Part shown: positions 54,542 through 64,000 of the stretch, in pieces
Layout: each line of letters begins with the position of its first letter
Position numbering within the stretch: the stretch's first letter is position 1
Source: Pseudomonas palleroniana
Lineage (GTDB): Bacteria > Pseudomonadota > Gammaproteobacteria > Pseudomonadales > Pseudomonadaceae
Reading direction: 5' to 3'
Assembly (NCBI RefSeq): GCF_003031675.1
Contig: NZ_PYWX01000011.1
Coordinates: forward strand, 1 to 64,000
DNA length: 64,000 nt
The notes under the pieces: model-generated
The model's database searches: none
What the model saw: only the letters and a program-made list of their open reading frames with translations
What the model was told of the DNA's origin: nothing
Translations under genes and position numbers: made by a program

Positions 54542-56200
54542 TCAGAAACGGGTAAATTCCGATTCGTCCGGGGCGCTGGCCATCGTGTAGGCAAACGCTT
54601 TGCGGGCGGGCTGCGGTGCCGGGCGGGGTGGCTGGCGGCTGGGCTTGTTGCCAGGGCTGTCCACACTGCTGGTTTGAACCGCGGCGCCGGAGGTGGCGTC
54701 GAGTACGAAAAAGCTCATCGCCTGTTGCAACTGCTCGGCCTGGCTGCTCATTTCTTCGGCGGTCGCCGCCAGTTCCTCGCTGCTGGAGGCGTTCTGCTGG
54801 GTCACCTGGTTGAGCTGGGTCATGGCCGTGTTGATCTGCGCCACGCCGGCCGCCTGCTCTTCGGACGCGGCACTGATTTCCTGCACCAGGTCGGAGGTCT
54901 TGTTGATCGAGGGGACCATTTCGTCGAGCAGTTTGCCGGCCTTTTCCGCCATGTCCACGCTGCTTGAGGACAGTTCGCCGATTTCCTGCGCGGCCACCTG
55001 GCTGCGCTCCGCCAGTTTGCGGACTTCGGCGGCGACCACCGCGAAACCTTTGCCGTGCTCGCCGGCCCGGGCAGCCTCAATCGCGGCGTTGAGCGCCAGC
55101 AGGTTGGTCTGGTAGGCAATGTCATCGATGATGCTGATGCGCTGGGCGATTTTCTTCATTGCCAATACCGTTTGTTGCACCGACTCTCCGCCGTCGGTGG
55201 CTTCCTTGGCCGCCTTGCTGGCCATGCCATCGGTGACCTTGGCGTTTTCGGTATTCTGATTGATGCTGGCGCTCATCTGTTCCACCGACGCGCTGGTTTC
55301 CTCGACGCTGGCGGCCTGTTCACTGGTGGCCTGGCTCATCGACTGTGCGGTGGCGCTGACTTGCTCCGAGGCGCTCGCCAGGTTGTCGGCAGCGTTGCGT
55401 ACTTCGCCGATGATATTCGCCAGTTTGCCGACCATGTTGCGCATGGCATTGAGCACCATGCCGGTTTCATCTTTCCCGCCCGGCGCGATAGGGGTGCTGA
55501 GGTTGCCTTCAGCCAATTGCTCGGCGGCGGTCGCGGCGAGCCTCAGCGGACGCGAAATAATCCGCGCGATGAACACCGCCAGGCCCAGGCCGATCAACAG
55601 GGCGGCGACCAGCACCGCGATGATCGACACGCGTGCGCTTTCGTACAACGCCGAGCCCTTGTCACCGACTTGGATCGCGCCGGCTTCATTGAACTCGACC
55701 ATTTTCTGCAAGCGGCTGGTCACCTCATCGAAATGCGTCCTGGACTCCCCTCTGAGCAGGGTAGTCGCAGCGGCTTCCTGGTTCTGCCGGGACAAGTCGA
55801 GTAACTGCTTGCTGGTCGCCAGGTAGGTGGACCAGGCACTTTTCAAACCGACCAGAAGCTGACGTTCTTCATCGCCCGACAGCAATTGCTCGTAGGTGCC
55901 CATGCGGGTATTGAACTGTTGCAGCGTCTCATCGGCTTCGCGATCAGCCTGGGCCTTTTCTTCGGCGATCTCGGTAGTGACGTGGCGGTTTTCCTTCAGG
56001 CGATAATTGGCTGCAAAAAAACGCATGCCGGCTGCGGCGCGCATGGATGGCATCCAATCGCTCTTGATCTCCTGGGCTGCCTGGTTGACGGCACCGAGCT
56101 GGAGGATTGCAAACCCACCCATGGCCGCCGTGAGCGCCAGGACCACCAGGAATGCGCTGATCAACTTGGTGGAAATCTTAAGATCGTAGAACCATTTCAT
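54542..56200 (-). CDS. Methyl-accepting chemotaxis receptor with four-helix-bundle sensor
   Basis: The 552-residue receptor has TM1 (about 11-32), a periplasmic four-helix-bundle ligand domain (about 33-190), TM2 (about 191-212), a HAMP domain, and a signalling hairpin whose tip ([28 protein letters not shown]) is intact. A Pro/Arg-rich linker leads to the C-terminal E548-F-T-R-F552, which fits the aromatic-x-x-aromatic pattern of CheR/CheB-tethering pentapeptides. The ligand is unknown; family members sense small organic acids or amines. GGAGG precedes the ATG. Confidence 0.92.
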   Translation of the reverse strand: MKWFYDLKISTKLISAFLVVLALTAAMGGFAILQLGAVNQAAQEIKSDWMPSMRAAAGMRFFAANYRLKENRHVTTEIAEEKAQADREADETLQQFNTRMGTYEQLLSGDEERQLLVGLKSAWSTYLATSKQLLDLSRQNQEAAATTLLRGESRTHFDEVTSRLQKMVEFNEAGAIQVGDKGSALYESARVSIIAVLVAALLIGLGLAVFIARIISRPLRLAATAAEQLAEGNLSTPIAPGGKDETGMVLNAMRNMVGKLANIIGEVRNAADNLASASEQVSATAQSMSQATSEQAASVEETSASVEQMSASINQNTENAKVTDGMASKAAKEATDGGESVQQTVLAMKKIAQRISIIDDIAYQTNLLALNAAIEAARAGEHGKGFAVVAAEVRKLAERSQVAAQEIGELSSSSVDMAEKAGKLLDEMVPSINKTSDLVQEISAASEEQAAGVAQINTAMTQLNQVTQQNASSSEELAATAEEMSSQAEQLQQAMSFFVLDATSGAAVQTSSVDSPGNKPSRQPPRPAPQPARKAFAYTMASAPDESEFTRF

Positions 56201-56229
56201 CGGGGAACCTCCATGGAATTGCGAATGCG

Positions 56230-58269
56230 TCAGCGCACGCCGACCGTGGGCGACGAGGGCGCCTGAGGTGTGCGGGCTTCCTGTTGTACGATTTGGTTGA
56301 GCAACGCCGGTATATCCAGGATCAGGGCCACCGCGCCGCTGCCCAGAATGGTCGAGCCGCTGATGCCGCGCAGCGCACCGAACAGCTTGCCCAAGGGTTT
56401 GATGACGGTCTGGAACTCGCCGAGCAGGTCATCCACCACCAGCCCGGCCTTGTGTTCGGCATAGCGCACCACCACCACGTTCTGGCGGCGGGCCGGTGGG
56501 CCTTCATGGTTGAAGTGGTCGCGCAGGTGCACCAGCGGCAGCACCTCGCCGCGCAGATCCAGGTAGCCCTGGTCGCGGCTGGATTGGCGCTGGAGTTCGT
56601 CCAGCTCGACGCATTCCTGGACCATATCCAACGGAATCACGTAGGTGCAATGGTCGATACCGACCAGGAATCCGTTGATGATCGCCAGGGTCAGCGGCAG
56701 GCGAATGCGCACCACGGTGCCTTGGCCGGGGCGGCTGTCGAGGTCGACGGTGCCGCGCAACAGGGTGATATTTCGTTTGACCACATCCATGCCGACACCG
56801 CGTCCGGAAAGGTTGGTCACCGCCTCGGCCGTGGAGAAACCGGCTTCGAAAATCAGGTTGTAGATTTCCTGGTCGCTGAGCACCGCACCGCTGGCGACCA
56901 GCCCGCGTTCCTGGGCTTTTTCCAGGATACGTTCGCGGTTGAGTCCGGCGCCATCATCGGCGATTTCGATCACGATGCTGCCCGAGTCGTGGTAGGCATT
57001 CAGGCTCAGGTGACCCTTGGTCGATTTACCGGCGGCGCGTCGGGCCTCGGCGTTCTCGATGCCATGGTCCATCGCATTGCGCAACAAGTGCATCAGCGGG
57101 TCGCCGATTTTCTCGACGACGGTCTTGTCCAGCTCGGTTTCCGCGCCGCTGATGATCAGGTCGATATCCTTGCCCAGTTCCTGACTGACATCGCGCACCA
57201 CGCGGCGGAAACGATTGAAGGTATCGCCGATGGGGATCATGCGCAGGCGCAGCGCGCCATCGAGGATCTCTTCCACCAGCCCGGAGACGGTCGAGGCGGC
57301 TTCTTCCAGCGGGTCGTTGTTGCAGGAGCGCGCCAACAGGCTGGCACCGGCGCTGGCGATGACCAGCTCACCGACCAGGTTGATCAGTTCATCGAGCTTG
57401 TCGGCATTGACCCGTACATAGTTGCCATCCCGCGGCTTGACGTCGCTGGTCGTCGCGACGCGCTGTTGCGTCGTCGCCACTGGGCTGGCAAGGGTCTGGG
57501 TGACCAACTCGGTGCCGGCTGCGGTGCTGCTGTCGCCTGGCGCGTCGAGGGCGCTGATGAGCACCTCACAGTCATCGCGTACGAAGTCGAACACTTCATT
57601 GAGGGTGGCATGGCTGGCATTCGAACGCAGGTCGATTTCAAAGCCCAGGTAGCAGCTTTCCGGGTCCCAGGCGTCCACGGGCGGAATGCGCTCGGTCAGC
57701 GGGGTGACCTGTAGCAACTGGCCCAGCGTGGCGAGGTAGCGCAAGAAGGACAACGGGTCCATGCCATTGCGGAACACCTCTGCGCCGAAGCGCAGGGAAA
57801 TATGCCAGAGCACCTCGGCGCGGGTCTCGTCATCTTGGCCTGCGCTTTCCACAGCGGTGATTGCCGTCTGCAGTGGCTGATAGGCGCTCAGTGCTTCGCG
57901 CAACACCTCACCATGTTCCAGCGTCGCAGGCTGCAGCGCGCCACCGTGATGGTCGACCGCCTCGATCAGGTCAAGTATGTGGTCGCCGCACTTGAGCAGC
58001 AGTGCGATCAACGCCGCATCCACTTTTACGCTGCCATCGCGCAGGCGGTCGAGCACGTCTTCGACGATATGCGTGAAACCGACAATCGGTGCCAAGCCGA
58101 ACAACCCGGCGGAGCCTTTGATGGTATGGGCGGCGCGAAACACTGCACCGATCGCATCTTCATCACCGGGTTCGCTCTCCAGTTGCAGCAGGGATTGCTC
58201 CATGACCTGCAGCAGCTCGCGTGCCTCGGCGATAAAGGTCTGCTGTGCCTGATCGAGATCAATACTCAC
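56230..58269 (-). CDS. cheA: Chemotaxis histidine kinase
   Basis: A 679-residue CheA with all five domains: Hpt with phosphorylatable H48 ([12 protein letters not shown]), a shortened P2/linker region (about 130-270), dimerisation helices (about 278-340), ATPase domain with N box ([11 protein letters not shown]), G1 (IADDGAGLN) and G2 ([13 protein letters not shown]), and a C-terminal CheW-like domain. The start is GTG with AAGGAGT seven bases upstream. It follows the STAS and cheY genes in the same operon. Confidence 0.95.
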   Translation of the reverse strand: MSIDLDQAQQTFIAEARELLQVMEQSLLQLESEPGDEDAIGAVFRAAHTIKGSAGLFGLAPIVGFTHIVEDVLDRLRDGSVKVDAALIALLLKCGDHILDLIEAVDHHGGALQPATLEHGEVLREALSAYQPLQTAITAVESAGQDDETRAEVLWHISLRFGAEVFRNGMDPLSFLRYLATLGQLLQVTPLTERIPPVDAWDPESCYLGFEIDLRSNASHATLNEVFDFVRDDCEVLISALDAPGDSSTAAGTELVTQTLASPVATTQQRVATTSDVKPRDGNYVRVNADKLDELINLVGELVIASAGASLLARSCNNDPLEEAASTVSGLVEEILDGALRLRMIPIGDTFNRFRRVVRDVSQELGKDIDLIISGAETELDKTVVEKIGDPLMHLLRNAMDHGIENAEARRAAGKSTKGHLSLNAYHDSGSIVIEIADDGAGLNRERILEKAQERGLVASGAVLSDQEIYNLIFEAGFSTAEAVTNLSGRGVGMDVVKRNITLLRGTVDLDSRPGQGTVVRIRLPLTLAIINGFLVGIDHCTYVIPLDMVQECVELDELQRQSSRDQGYLDLRGEVLPLVHLRDHFNHEGPPARRQNVVVVRYAEHKAGLVVDDLLGEFQTVIKPLGKLFGALRGISGSTILGSGAVALILDIPALLNQIVQQEARTPQAPSSPTVGVR

Positions 58270-58307
58270 CTGGACACTCCTTGTCGCTCATTGAACGGGG
58301 CTGCGCG

Positions 58308-58595
58308 CTAGAAGATCGCGCCGCCACACAGTTGAAAGGTGCTCGTGACCGCCTGGCTCTGCCCGGCAAGGCTCAGGTCCGTGCCATTGCCGGCGGCTTC
58401 ACGCTTGATGACCGCGAGCAATTGCAGGCCGGCGCCGTCGATTTCGGTGACCTGTGACAAGTCGATTTCCAGGCGTGGCGCCGCGCCGATCCGGGGCAGC
58501 AGCGCGGCGGCAAGCTCGGCCACGGTGTAGATCGTCAGTTCGCCGTCAATACCCAGGCGGGCGGTGCCGTCGACTGTTTCGCAGGTGATGGACAT
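58308..58595 (-). CDS. STAS-domain protein lacking the phospho-serine
   Basis: A 95-residue single STAS domain of the SpoIIAA/MlaB type. The conserved loop reads EIDGAGLQLLAV; in anti-sigma-factor antagonists the corresponding DSSG serine is phosphorylated, but here those positions are Gly and Ala. It therefore cannot be regulated in that way and probably acts as a protein-binding module within the chemotaxis complex. GGAGG precedes the ATG; cheY lies upstream and cheA downstream in the transcript. Confidence 0.88.
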   Translation of the reverse strand: MSITCETVDGTARLGIDGELTIYTVAELAAALLPRIGAAPRLEIDLSQVTEIDGAGLQLLAVIKREAAGNGTDLSLAGQSQAVTSTFQLCGGAIF

Positions 58596-58617
58596 AAGGC
58601 CTCCATGCCGTCATCGG

Positions 58618-58986
58618 TCAGGGCAGGATCAACTTGGACACCGCCGCCAGCATCTGCGCCGGCTGGAACGGCTTGACCACCCAGGCCTTGGCGCCTGCGG
58701 CCTGGCCTTCGGCTTTCTTCGATTCCTGCGACTCGGTGGTCAGCATGATGATCGGGGTGAACTTGTAGCTGGCCAGCTTCTTGACTTCCTTTACAAAGGT
58801 GATGCCGTCCATATTGGGCATGTTCACGTCACTGATGATCAGGTGCACCTTCTGCCCGTTGAGCTTGCCCAGGGCATCCTTGCCATCGCAGGCCTCGATC
58901 ACATCGTAGCCGGCACTTTTCAAGGCAATGCCGACCACTTGTCGCACGCTGCTCGAGTCATCGACCACCAATACATTCTTCGCCAT
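58618..58986 (-). CDS. cheY: CheY-type response regulator
   Basis: A 122-residue stand-alone receiver with D9, D10 and phosphoacceptor D53 (IISDVNMPNMDG), the conserved Thr (MLTTESQ) and Lys (VVKPFQPAQ). It lacks an output domain, so it should signal by binding a target such as a motor switch or another enzyme. AGGAG precedes the ATG. Confidence 0.94.
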   Translation of the reverse strand: MAKNVLVVDDSSSVRQVVGIALKSAGYDVIEACDGKDALGKLNGQKVHLIISDVNMPNMDGITFVKEVKKLASYKFTPIIMLTTESQESKKAEGQAAGAKAWVVKPFQPAQMLAAVSKLILP

Positions 58987-58995
58987 GCTGTGCTC

Positions 58996-60210
58996 CTAGA
59001 AAAAAGTGATGTCTTGTGAACTCTGCTGCGCCGCGGTATCGCCATGATGGTTACGCCGCTGCTCGTCGGTGGCATAGGTGGCCTCCATGCGCGCCAGCCA
59101 CTGGCGGGCATCGACGGCTGCCAGTTGGTCGGGCGTCTGGTTGGCCTGGAGCAGGTGCTCATGCAGGGCGTGCATGTTGTCGCGTACATGGCTGAGGATC
59201 TGGCTGACCCGGTCCTGGAATTGCAGGTTGACCAGCACCTCGGTCATTTCGTCACGGATGCCGTAGCTTTCCTGCTTGAGCAGGTCGGCGGAATCGGCCA
59301 GGCGCCCGGTGATGCTCTGGAAGCGTTCGAGCACCTGCTGGATGCTCTGCTCGGACGCGGCGACGGAGTGGCTGTCCTGGTCGGCGCTGGTGGAGGCCAC
59401 CTGCACCAGTTGGGTGATGGCGTTGTTAATGATGTCGACTTTGGCCGACATCTGCTGGCCGGTCTCGCTGGATTTACTCGACAGGCTGCGCACCGCATCC
59501 GCAACCACGGCAAACCCGCGCCCGGCTTCACCGGCACGCGCCGCTTCGATCGCGGCATTGAGGGCCAGCAGGTTGGTTTGTGCCGCAATCGCCGCCACGT
59601 CGGCGGCCATGGTGCGCAGTTCGCCGGTATAGGCGGTGAGGCTGCGCACCTGGGAGAGAGTCTGGTCTCGGCTCGATTGAGCGGCCTTGAGCGAGTCGAT
59701 CACCTGGCTCAGTTCGCTGTCACTGCGCGCCAGCACCTTGAGCGCGCCGTCGGCAGCCTGCCCATCGAGTTCCCCGGCGGCTTGCTGCGAGGCCTGCACG
59801 GTGTCCTGCAGGCGCGTGGAAATACCCGTGAAACGGTTGGCGAGGCTGACGATGGCGTCTTCGGTCTGCAAGCGCGAGCTTTCCACTTGCTTGGCCCAGA
59901 TGGGCATGGCGCCCAGCAACACCTCGTCGAGTTGGGCGCGCACGGCCATGCCGTGGTGTGTCGCGTCTGCATCTGCCGGGTCTGCCTTGGCCTGCGCAAT
60001 CGCTCGCAGCACCAGGTCACGCTGCGAACGGGTGCTCCAGGCGCACGCACCAAGACCGATCAGCAGCAGTACGGCACAGGCCACCATGTTGGCCAGAGAG
60101 GCTGATTGCAGGAGTGTCCATGCGATGGCAGGGATGACCGGGATTAACGCAAACCAGCGAAAAGGCAAGGGAACGGGGGGCAAAGTACGGCCGGATTGAC
60201 GCTGAGTCAT
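58996..60210 (-). CDS. Receptor-like signalling protein with CheZ-like tail
   Basis: A 404-residue protein with two closely spaced N-terminal transmembrane helices (about 18-36 and 40-57), no periplasmic sensor, and a shortened MCP signalling hairpin whose tip is recognisable ([33 protein letters not shown], 209-241). The C-terminal helix contains L329-Q-F-Q-D333-R-V-S-Q337, which matches the Asp-x3-Gln catalytic spacing and QD sequence of CheZ phosphatases. The domain thus looks like a receptor fused to a CheZ-like element. It is the first gene of the chemotaxis operon, with AAGGA before the ATG. Confidence 0.85.
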   Translation of the reverse strand: MTQRQSGRTLPPVPLPFRWFALIPVIPAIAWTLLQSASLANMVACAVLLLIGLGACAWSTRSQRDLVLRAIAQAKADPADADATHHGMAVRAQLDEVLLGAMPIWAKQVESSRLQTEDAIVSLANRFTGISTRLQDTVQASQQAAGELDGQAADGALKVLARSDSELSQVIDSLKAAQSSRDQTLSQVRSLTAYTGELRTMAADVAAIAAQTNLLALNAAIEAARAGEAGRGFAVVADAVRSLSSKSSETGQQMSAKVDIINNAITQLVQVASTSADQDSHSVAASEQSIQQVLERFQSITGRLADSADLLKQESYGIRDEMTEVLVNLQFQDRVSQILSHVRDNMHALHEHLLQANQTPDQLAAVDARQWLARMEATYATDEQRRNHHGDTAAQQSSQDITFF

Positions 60211-60759
60211 GAGTTCGGTCCTTGAACATTGTTGCAGATATGAACGACATAAAGTCTATCTGTCCCTGGCGCCTTAACTTTAGACCTAGTATGTACCTTC
60301 CGTCTGGTTTGTTACTGAGGCGTGAGTGGGCGCCGGGAAAAGGGCGATGGCCTATTTCTTGCCGTAGCGCTGCAAGGTGTGCAACTCAAGTCGAACGCAA
60401 ATGGGGCTATGCAGTTTTTGCCTTGACTTTTGTGCTGCCTTTCAGCGCCTGCACGTTCAGGCCAGTACCCCGATGATTTCATGAGTGCGCCGGTTTTAGA
60501 GGTTCGGGACTTTACTGCGAAACCTGTAGATCCTGCCAAAAAGAGACGCGCGCACCCGAAAAACCACTTTTACACGGCGTAATGACGACAGAATCCGCTG
60601 TATGGAAAATTTCGATATCTTGCGCGAGGCTCTAGGTTGAGGGTCTAGTGATCCAACGTCCCGACCTGTCGGTTTTAGCTGTTGGAAACATTTTGATACT
60701 TGAAGTAACGTGCCAGTTGCTTTGACTTCGGGTGTTCAAATTTTCCAAGGAATCGGAAT
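60211..60759. other. Divergent intergenic region, no gene
   Basis: These 549 bases separate the chemotaxis operon from the RND efflux genes. Promoters for both must lie here. The short frames (for example 60222-60476 and the complement of 60312-60539) lack ribosome binding sites and codon bias. I searched for a FliA-type or LysR-type site and found none I would defend. Confidence 0.5.
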
Positions 60760-61920
60760 ATGCTGCGCCGTCGCATGATGATCATGTTGGGTGTTTCTCT
60801 GTGCGTTGTATTGATGCTGGCAAGCTACAAGGCTTATTCGATCTATCAGCAAGTACAGGGTTTTTCCACACCCCGCCCTCCAGTCAGTGTGGCCGTGGTG
60901 ACGGCGCAGGAGCAGACATGGCAGGAGCGATTGCCGGCGGTGGGCTCGCTCAAGGCATTGCGCGGCGTAAACCTGAGCCTGGAGATTGCCGGCACCGTCA
61001 AGGACGTGCAGTTCGAATCAGGGCAAACGGTGAAGGTCGGACAACCTCTGGTCCAGCTCGATAGCGCGGTAGAGCAGGCGCTGCTCGAAACCGCCCAGGC
61101 CGATCTTGGCCTGGCAAAGCTGGATTTTGGACGCGGCAGCCAATTGGTTGGTGATCGGGCCATCTCCAAAGGTGAGTTCGATCGACTCTCGGCCCAATTG
61201 CAAAAAAACCTGGCCACCGTCAATCAACTCAAGGCGTCCCTGGCGAAGAAGCACATTCTTGCGCCGTTTGGCGGTGTCATCGGTATTCGTCAGGTCGATG
61301 TCGGCGATTACCTGGCCAGCGGCACTGTGATTGCCACTTTGCAGGACCTGAGCAGCCTCTACGTCGACTTTTATCTTCCCGAACAATCGGTGCCTAAAGT
61401 GGCCATCGGGCAAGGCGTGCAGGTCGAGGTGTCGGCCTACCCGCAACAAGCCTTTCCCGGCACCATTAGTGCCATCAACCCCAAGGTTGAGAGCACCACG
61501 CGCAATATGTTGGTGCGCGCCACCCTGGCCAACCCTGACAACAAACTGCTCCCCGGCATGTTCGCCAGCCTGCGGGTGTTGCTGCCTGATCCGAAGGTTG
61601 AGATTGTGCTCCCGGAAAGCGCGATTACGTTCACCCTTTACGGCAACTCGGTGTATGCCATCACGCAGAAAAAAGCCGATGACGGCAGCGTGGAAAAAGA
61701 CGCCAACAACCAGCCCGTCCTGATTGCCGAACGGCGTTTTGTAGAAACTGGCGAGCGGCGAGGCGGTCTGGTGCTGATAACGCGCGGATTGAAAAACGGT
61801 GATCAGGTGGTCAGCGCCGGCCAGCTCAAGCTGGACACCGGTACCCCTGTCGCCATCAGCCCTGACAAGACTCAGCCGGCAGTGCCTGACCAACCAGCCC
61901 TCGCTGCAGGTGCGCTATGA
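60760..61920 (+). CDS. RND efflux periplasmic adaptor subunit
   Basis: A 386-residue membrane-fusion protein. An N-terminal hydrophobic helix (about 7-27) anchors it, followed by the lipoyl/hairpin region (LEIAGTVKDVQFESGQTVKVGQPLVQLDSAVEQALLETAQADL), a beta-barrel and a membrane-proximal domain (LLPGMFASLRVLLPD). It links an inner-membrane RND pump to an outer-membrane channel. AAGGA precedes the ATG. The stop codon overlaps the pump start as ATGA. No outer-membrane factor is seen before the window ends. Confidence 0.92.
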   Translation: MLRRRMMIMLGVSLCVVLMLASYKAYSIYQQVQGFSTPRPPVSVAVVTAQEQTWQERLPAVGSLKALRGVNLSLEIAGTVKDVQFESGQTVKVGQPLVQLDSAVEQALLETAQADLGLAKLDFGRGSQLVGDRAISKGEFDRLSAQLQKNLATVNQLKASLAKKHILAPFGGVIGIRQVDVGDYLASGTVIATLQDLSSLYVDFYLPEQSVPKVAIGQGVQVEVSAYPQQAFPGTISAINPKVESTTRNMLVRATLANPDNKLLPGMFASLRVLLPDPKVEIVLPESAITFTLYGNSVYAITQKKADDGSVEKDANNQPVLIAERRFVETGERRGGLVLITRGLKNGDQVVSAGQLKLDTGTPVAISPDKTQPAVPDQPALAAGAL

Positions 61921-64000
61921 AGTTCACCGATGTTTTCATTCGCCGCCCGGTGTTGGCCGTGGTGGTCAGTCTGTTGATCGTGCTGCTGGGGTTTCAGGCT
62001 TACAGCAAGCTGGCGCTGCGGCAATTCCCGAAGATGGAAAACGCACTGATCACAGTCACGACCGCATACCCAGGTGCGAATGCCGAAACCATTCAGGGCT
62101 ATATCACCCAACCGTTGCAGCAAAGCCTGGCCAGTGCCGAGGGCATTGACTATATGACGTCGGTCAGCCGCCAGAATTTTTCGGTGATTTCGATCTACGC
62201 CCGCATCGGGTCTAACAGCGATCGTCTGTTTACCGAACTGTTGGCCAAGGCTAACGAGGTCAAGAACAAGCTGCCACAGGACGCCGAAGACCCGGTGCTG
62301 AGCAAGGAGGCCGCTGACGCCTCGGCGCTCATGTACATCAGCTTTTCCAGCCGGCAACTGAATAATTCGCAAATCACCGACTACCTGTCTCGGGTCATCC
62401 AGCCCAAGCTCGCCACGCTGCCTGGTATGGCTGAAGCCGAAATCCTCGGCAGTCAGGTATTTGCCATGCGCCTGTGGCTCGACCCGGTGAAGCTTGCGGG
62501 GTTCGGCTTGAGTGCCAACGATGTCACCGCAGCGGTACGCCGATACAACTACCTTTCGGCTGCCGGTGAGGTAAAAGGCGAATATGTGGTTACCAGTATT
62601 AACGCCAGTACCGATCTGAAAACCGCTGAAGCCTTTGCTGCCATCACCCTGAAAACCGATGGCGATAGCCGAGTGTTATTGGGGGATGTGGCGCGGGTGG
62701 AAATGGGGGCGGAAAACTACAACGCCATCAGCTCCTTTGGCGGCACACCTTCGGTTTACATCGCCATCAAGGCGACACCGAGCGCCAACCCGCTGGACGT
62801 GATCAAGGAAGTACGCAAGCTCATGCCTGAGCTGGAGACTCAACTGCCGCCCAGCCTCAAGGTAGATATAGCCTATGACGCCACACAATTTATCCAGGCG
62901 TCGATCAATGAAGTGGTGAAGACGCTGTTTGAAGCTGTGCTGATTGTGATCGTGGTGGTGTTCCTGTTTCTGGGGGCGCTACGTTCGGTAGTGATCCCGG
63001 TGGTCACCATTCCGCTGTCGATGATTGGCGTAATGTTCTTCATGCAGATGATGGGGTACTCGATCAACCTGCTGACTCTATTGGCGATGGTCCTGGCGAT
63101 CGGCCTGGTGGTAGACGATGCGATCGTCGTGGTCGAAAACATTCACCGGCATATCGAGGACGGCAAGGGACCGATGGACGCGGCGCTGGAGGGCGCGCGG
63201 GAAATTGCTCTGCCGGTGATTTCCATGACCGTCACTTTGGCGGCGGTCTATGCGCCAATTGGGTTCCTGGACGGTTTGACCGGTGCACTGTTCAAGGAAT
63301 TCGCCTTGACTCTGGCCGGTGCGGTGGTGATTTCCGGCATTGTCGCGTTGACACTTTCGCCGATGATGTGCGCTCTGTTGCTTCGTTCCGAGGCCAGCAG
63401 TTCGGGGCTCGCCCACCGACTGGACCGTATTTTCGAAAGCCTCAAACGGCGTTATCAACGGCTGCTGCATGGCACTCTTAATACACGGCCAGTGGTACTG
63501 GTGTTTGCCGTGATTGTGTTGTGTCTGATTCCAGTGTTCCTCAAATTCACCAAGTCGGAGCTGGCGCCGGCTGAAGACCAAGGCATCATTTTCATGATGT
63601 CCAGTGCGCCTCAACCGACCAACCTGAATTACTTGAATACTTACACCGACGAATTCATCGATATCTTCAAAGCCTTCCCGGAGTACTACTCGTCTTTCCA
63701 GATCAACGGCTATAACGGCGTGCAGTCCGGGATTGGCGGCTTCCTGCTCAAACCATGGAATGAGCGCAACCGCACCCAAATGCAGATCCTGCCCGAACTG
63801 CAAGGTCGACTGGCGCAGATCCCTGGTCTACAAATTTTTGGCTTTAACCTGCCTTCGCTTCCAGGTACTGGCGAAGGCTTGCCGTTTGGTTTCGTCATCA
63901 ACACCGCCAGCGATTATGAGTCGTTGCTGAAAGTGGCCGATCGGGTGAAGACGCGCGCCATGGAGACGGGCAAGTTCGCTTTTGTCGATATCGACCTGGC
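61917..64000 (+). CDS. RND efflux inner-membrane pump, 3' end beyond window
   Basis: The frame is open from ATG 61917 to the window edge, 694 codons of an expected 1000-1050. It starts MKFTDVFIRRPVLAVVV, as in MexI/MexF-like hydrophobe/amphiphile exporters. The proton-relay pair D400-D401 (LAIGLVVDDAIVVVEN) in TM4 and the porter-domain segments are intact. The closest type I recognise is MexI-like, but the substrate cannot be predicted. Confidence 0.93.
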   Translation, partial: MKFTDVFIRRPVLAVVVSLLIVLLGFQAYSKLALRQFPKMENALITVTTAYPGANAETIQGYITQPLQQSLASAEGIDYMTSVSRQNFSVISIYARIGSNSDRLFTELLAKANEVKNKLPQDAEDPVLSKEAADASALMYISFSSRQLNNSQITDYLSRVIQPKLATLPGMAEAEILGSQVFAMRLWLDPVKLAGFGLSANDVTAAVRRYNYLSAAGEVKGEYVVTSINASTDLKTAEAFAAITLKTDGDSRVLLGDVARVEMGAENYNAISSFGGTPSVYIAIKATPSANPLDVIKEVRKLMPELETQLPPSLKVDIAYDATQFIQASINEVVKTLFEAVLIVIVVVFLFLGALRSVVIPVVTIPLSMIGVMFFMQMMGYSINLLTLLAMVLAIGLVVDDAIVVVENIHRHIEDGKGPMDAALEGAREIALPVISMTVTLAAVYAPIGFLDGLTGALFKEFALTLAGAVVISGIVALTLSPMMCALLLRSEASSSGLAHRLDRIFESLKRRYQRLLHGTLNTRPVVLVFAVIVLCLIPVFLKFTKSELAPAEDQGIIFMMSSAPQPTNLNYLNTYTDEFIDIFKAFPEYYSSFQINGYNGVQSGIGGFLLKPWNERNRTQMQILPELQGRLAQIPGLQIFGFNLPSLPGTGEGLPFGFVINTASDYESLLKVADRVKTRAMETGKFAFVDIDL

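Noticed and set aside
56284..57714. 476-residue plus-strand frame
   Set aside because: Antisense to cheA; no motif and improbable amino-acid composition.
1..64000. CRISPR array, prophage or insertion sequence
   Set aside because: No regularly spaced direct repeats, phage structural genes, integrase or transposase were seen; repeated motifs are all REP palindromes.

Overview
The window reads as a chromosomal segment of a Pseudomonas species, most likely of the P. fluorescens group. The grounds are high GC with strong G/C third-position codon use, Pseudomonas-specific small families (DUF3509, DUF3309, UPF0270), fluorescens-type REP palindromes carrying the motif gggagcaagccccctcccac, and a gene order around folE-Smr-isochorismatase-prmB-aroC-MFS that I recall from P. 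aeruginosa. No prophage, integrase, insertion sequence, rRNA operon or CRISPR array was found.

Region 1 (1-14.3 kb) is conserved core: glutaredoxin, folE, an Smr protein, an isochorismatase-fold hydrolase with Ser in place of the usual Cys, prmB, an exported alpha/beta hydrolase, aroC and an MFS carrier. A one-base-staggered ATGA overlap joins the carrier to a diverged acireductone-dioxygenase paralogue that has lost two metal-binding histidines. A LuxR-type HTH-only regulator, a DUF3509 protein, an acyl-CoA synthetase, an ankyrin protein and small membrane proteins follow.

Region 2 (14.3-23.5 kb) is envelope and osmotic adaptation: an LTA-synthase-like phosphotransferase, a DUF3309 peptide missed by length cut-offs, an SDR, a CsrA-family regulator, a UPF0270 protein, and the three-gene asnO-ngg-M42 peptidase operon for N-acetylglutaminylglutamine amide.

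Region 3 (23.5-28.6 kb) is one 1610-residue gene for a large toxin-like protein with two hydrophobic segments, leucine-rich repeats and a C-terminal NEL-type E3 ubiquitin ligase domain with its Cys-x-Asp site. It sits alone between housekeeping genes.

Region 4 (28.6-47.5 kb) is mostly housekeeping: mnmC, a double-domain PPK2 polyphosphate:AMP phosphotransferase, a thiolase, a DMT carrier, fumC, a DUF2059 protein, a BolA-family protein, trhO, a DsbA-like protein, an ABC exporter, two cyclic-di-GMP proteins flanking a heme-oxygenase-like diiron protein, and lldD with a divergent LysR gene.

Region 5 (47.5-51.5 kb) begins with tRNA-Asn, then an AT-rich gene-free stretch and a decaying islet: an unrecognised gene apparently split by a frameshift, a D-2-hydroxyacid dehydrogenase, and an RraA-family gene broken by a one-base deletion.

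Region 6 (51.5-60.2 kb) is a complete accessory chemotaxis operon on the minus strand (receptor-like protein, cheY, STAS, cheA, mcp, cheW, cheR, cheD, cheB). Its first product has a CheZ-like Asp/Gln motif in its tail. Region 7 (60.7 kb to the end) holds an RND efflux adaptor and the first 694 codons of its inner-membrane pump, cut by the window edge.
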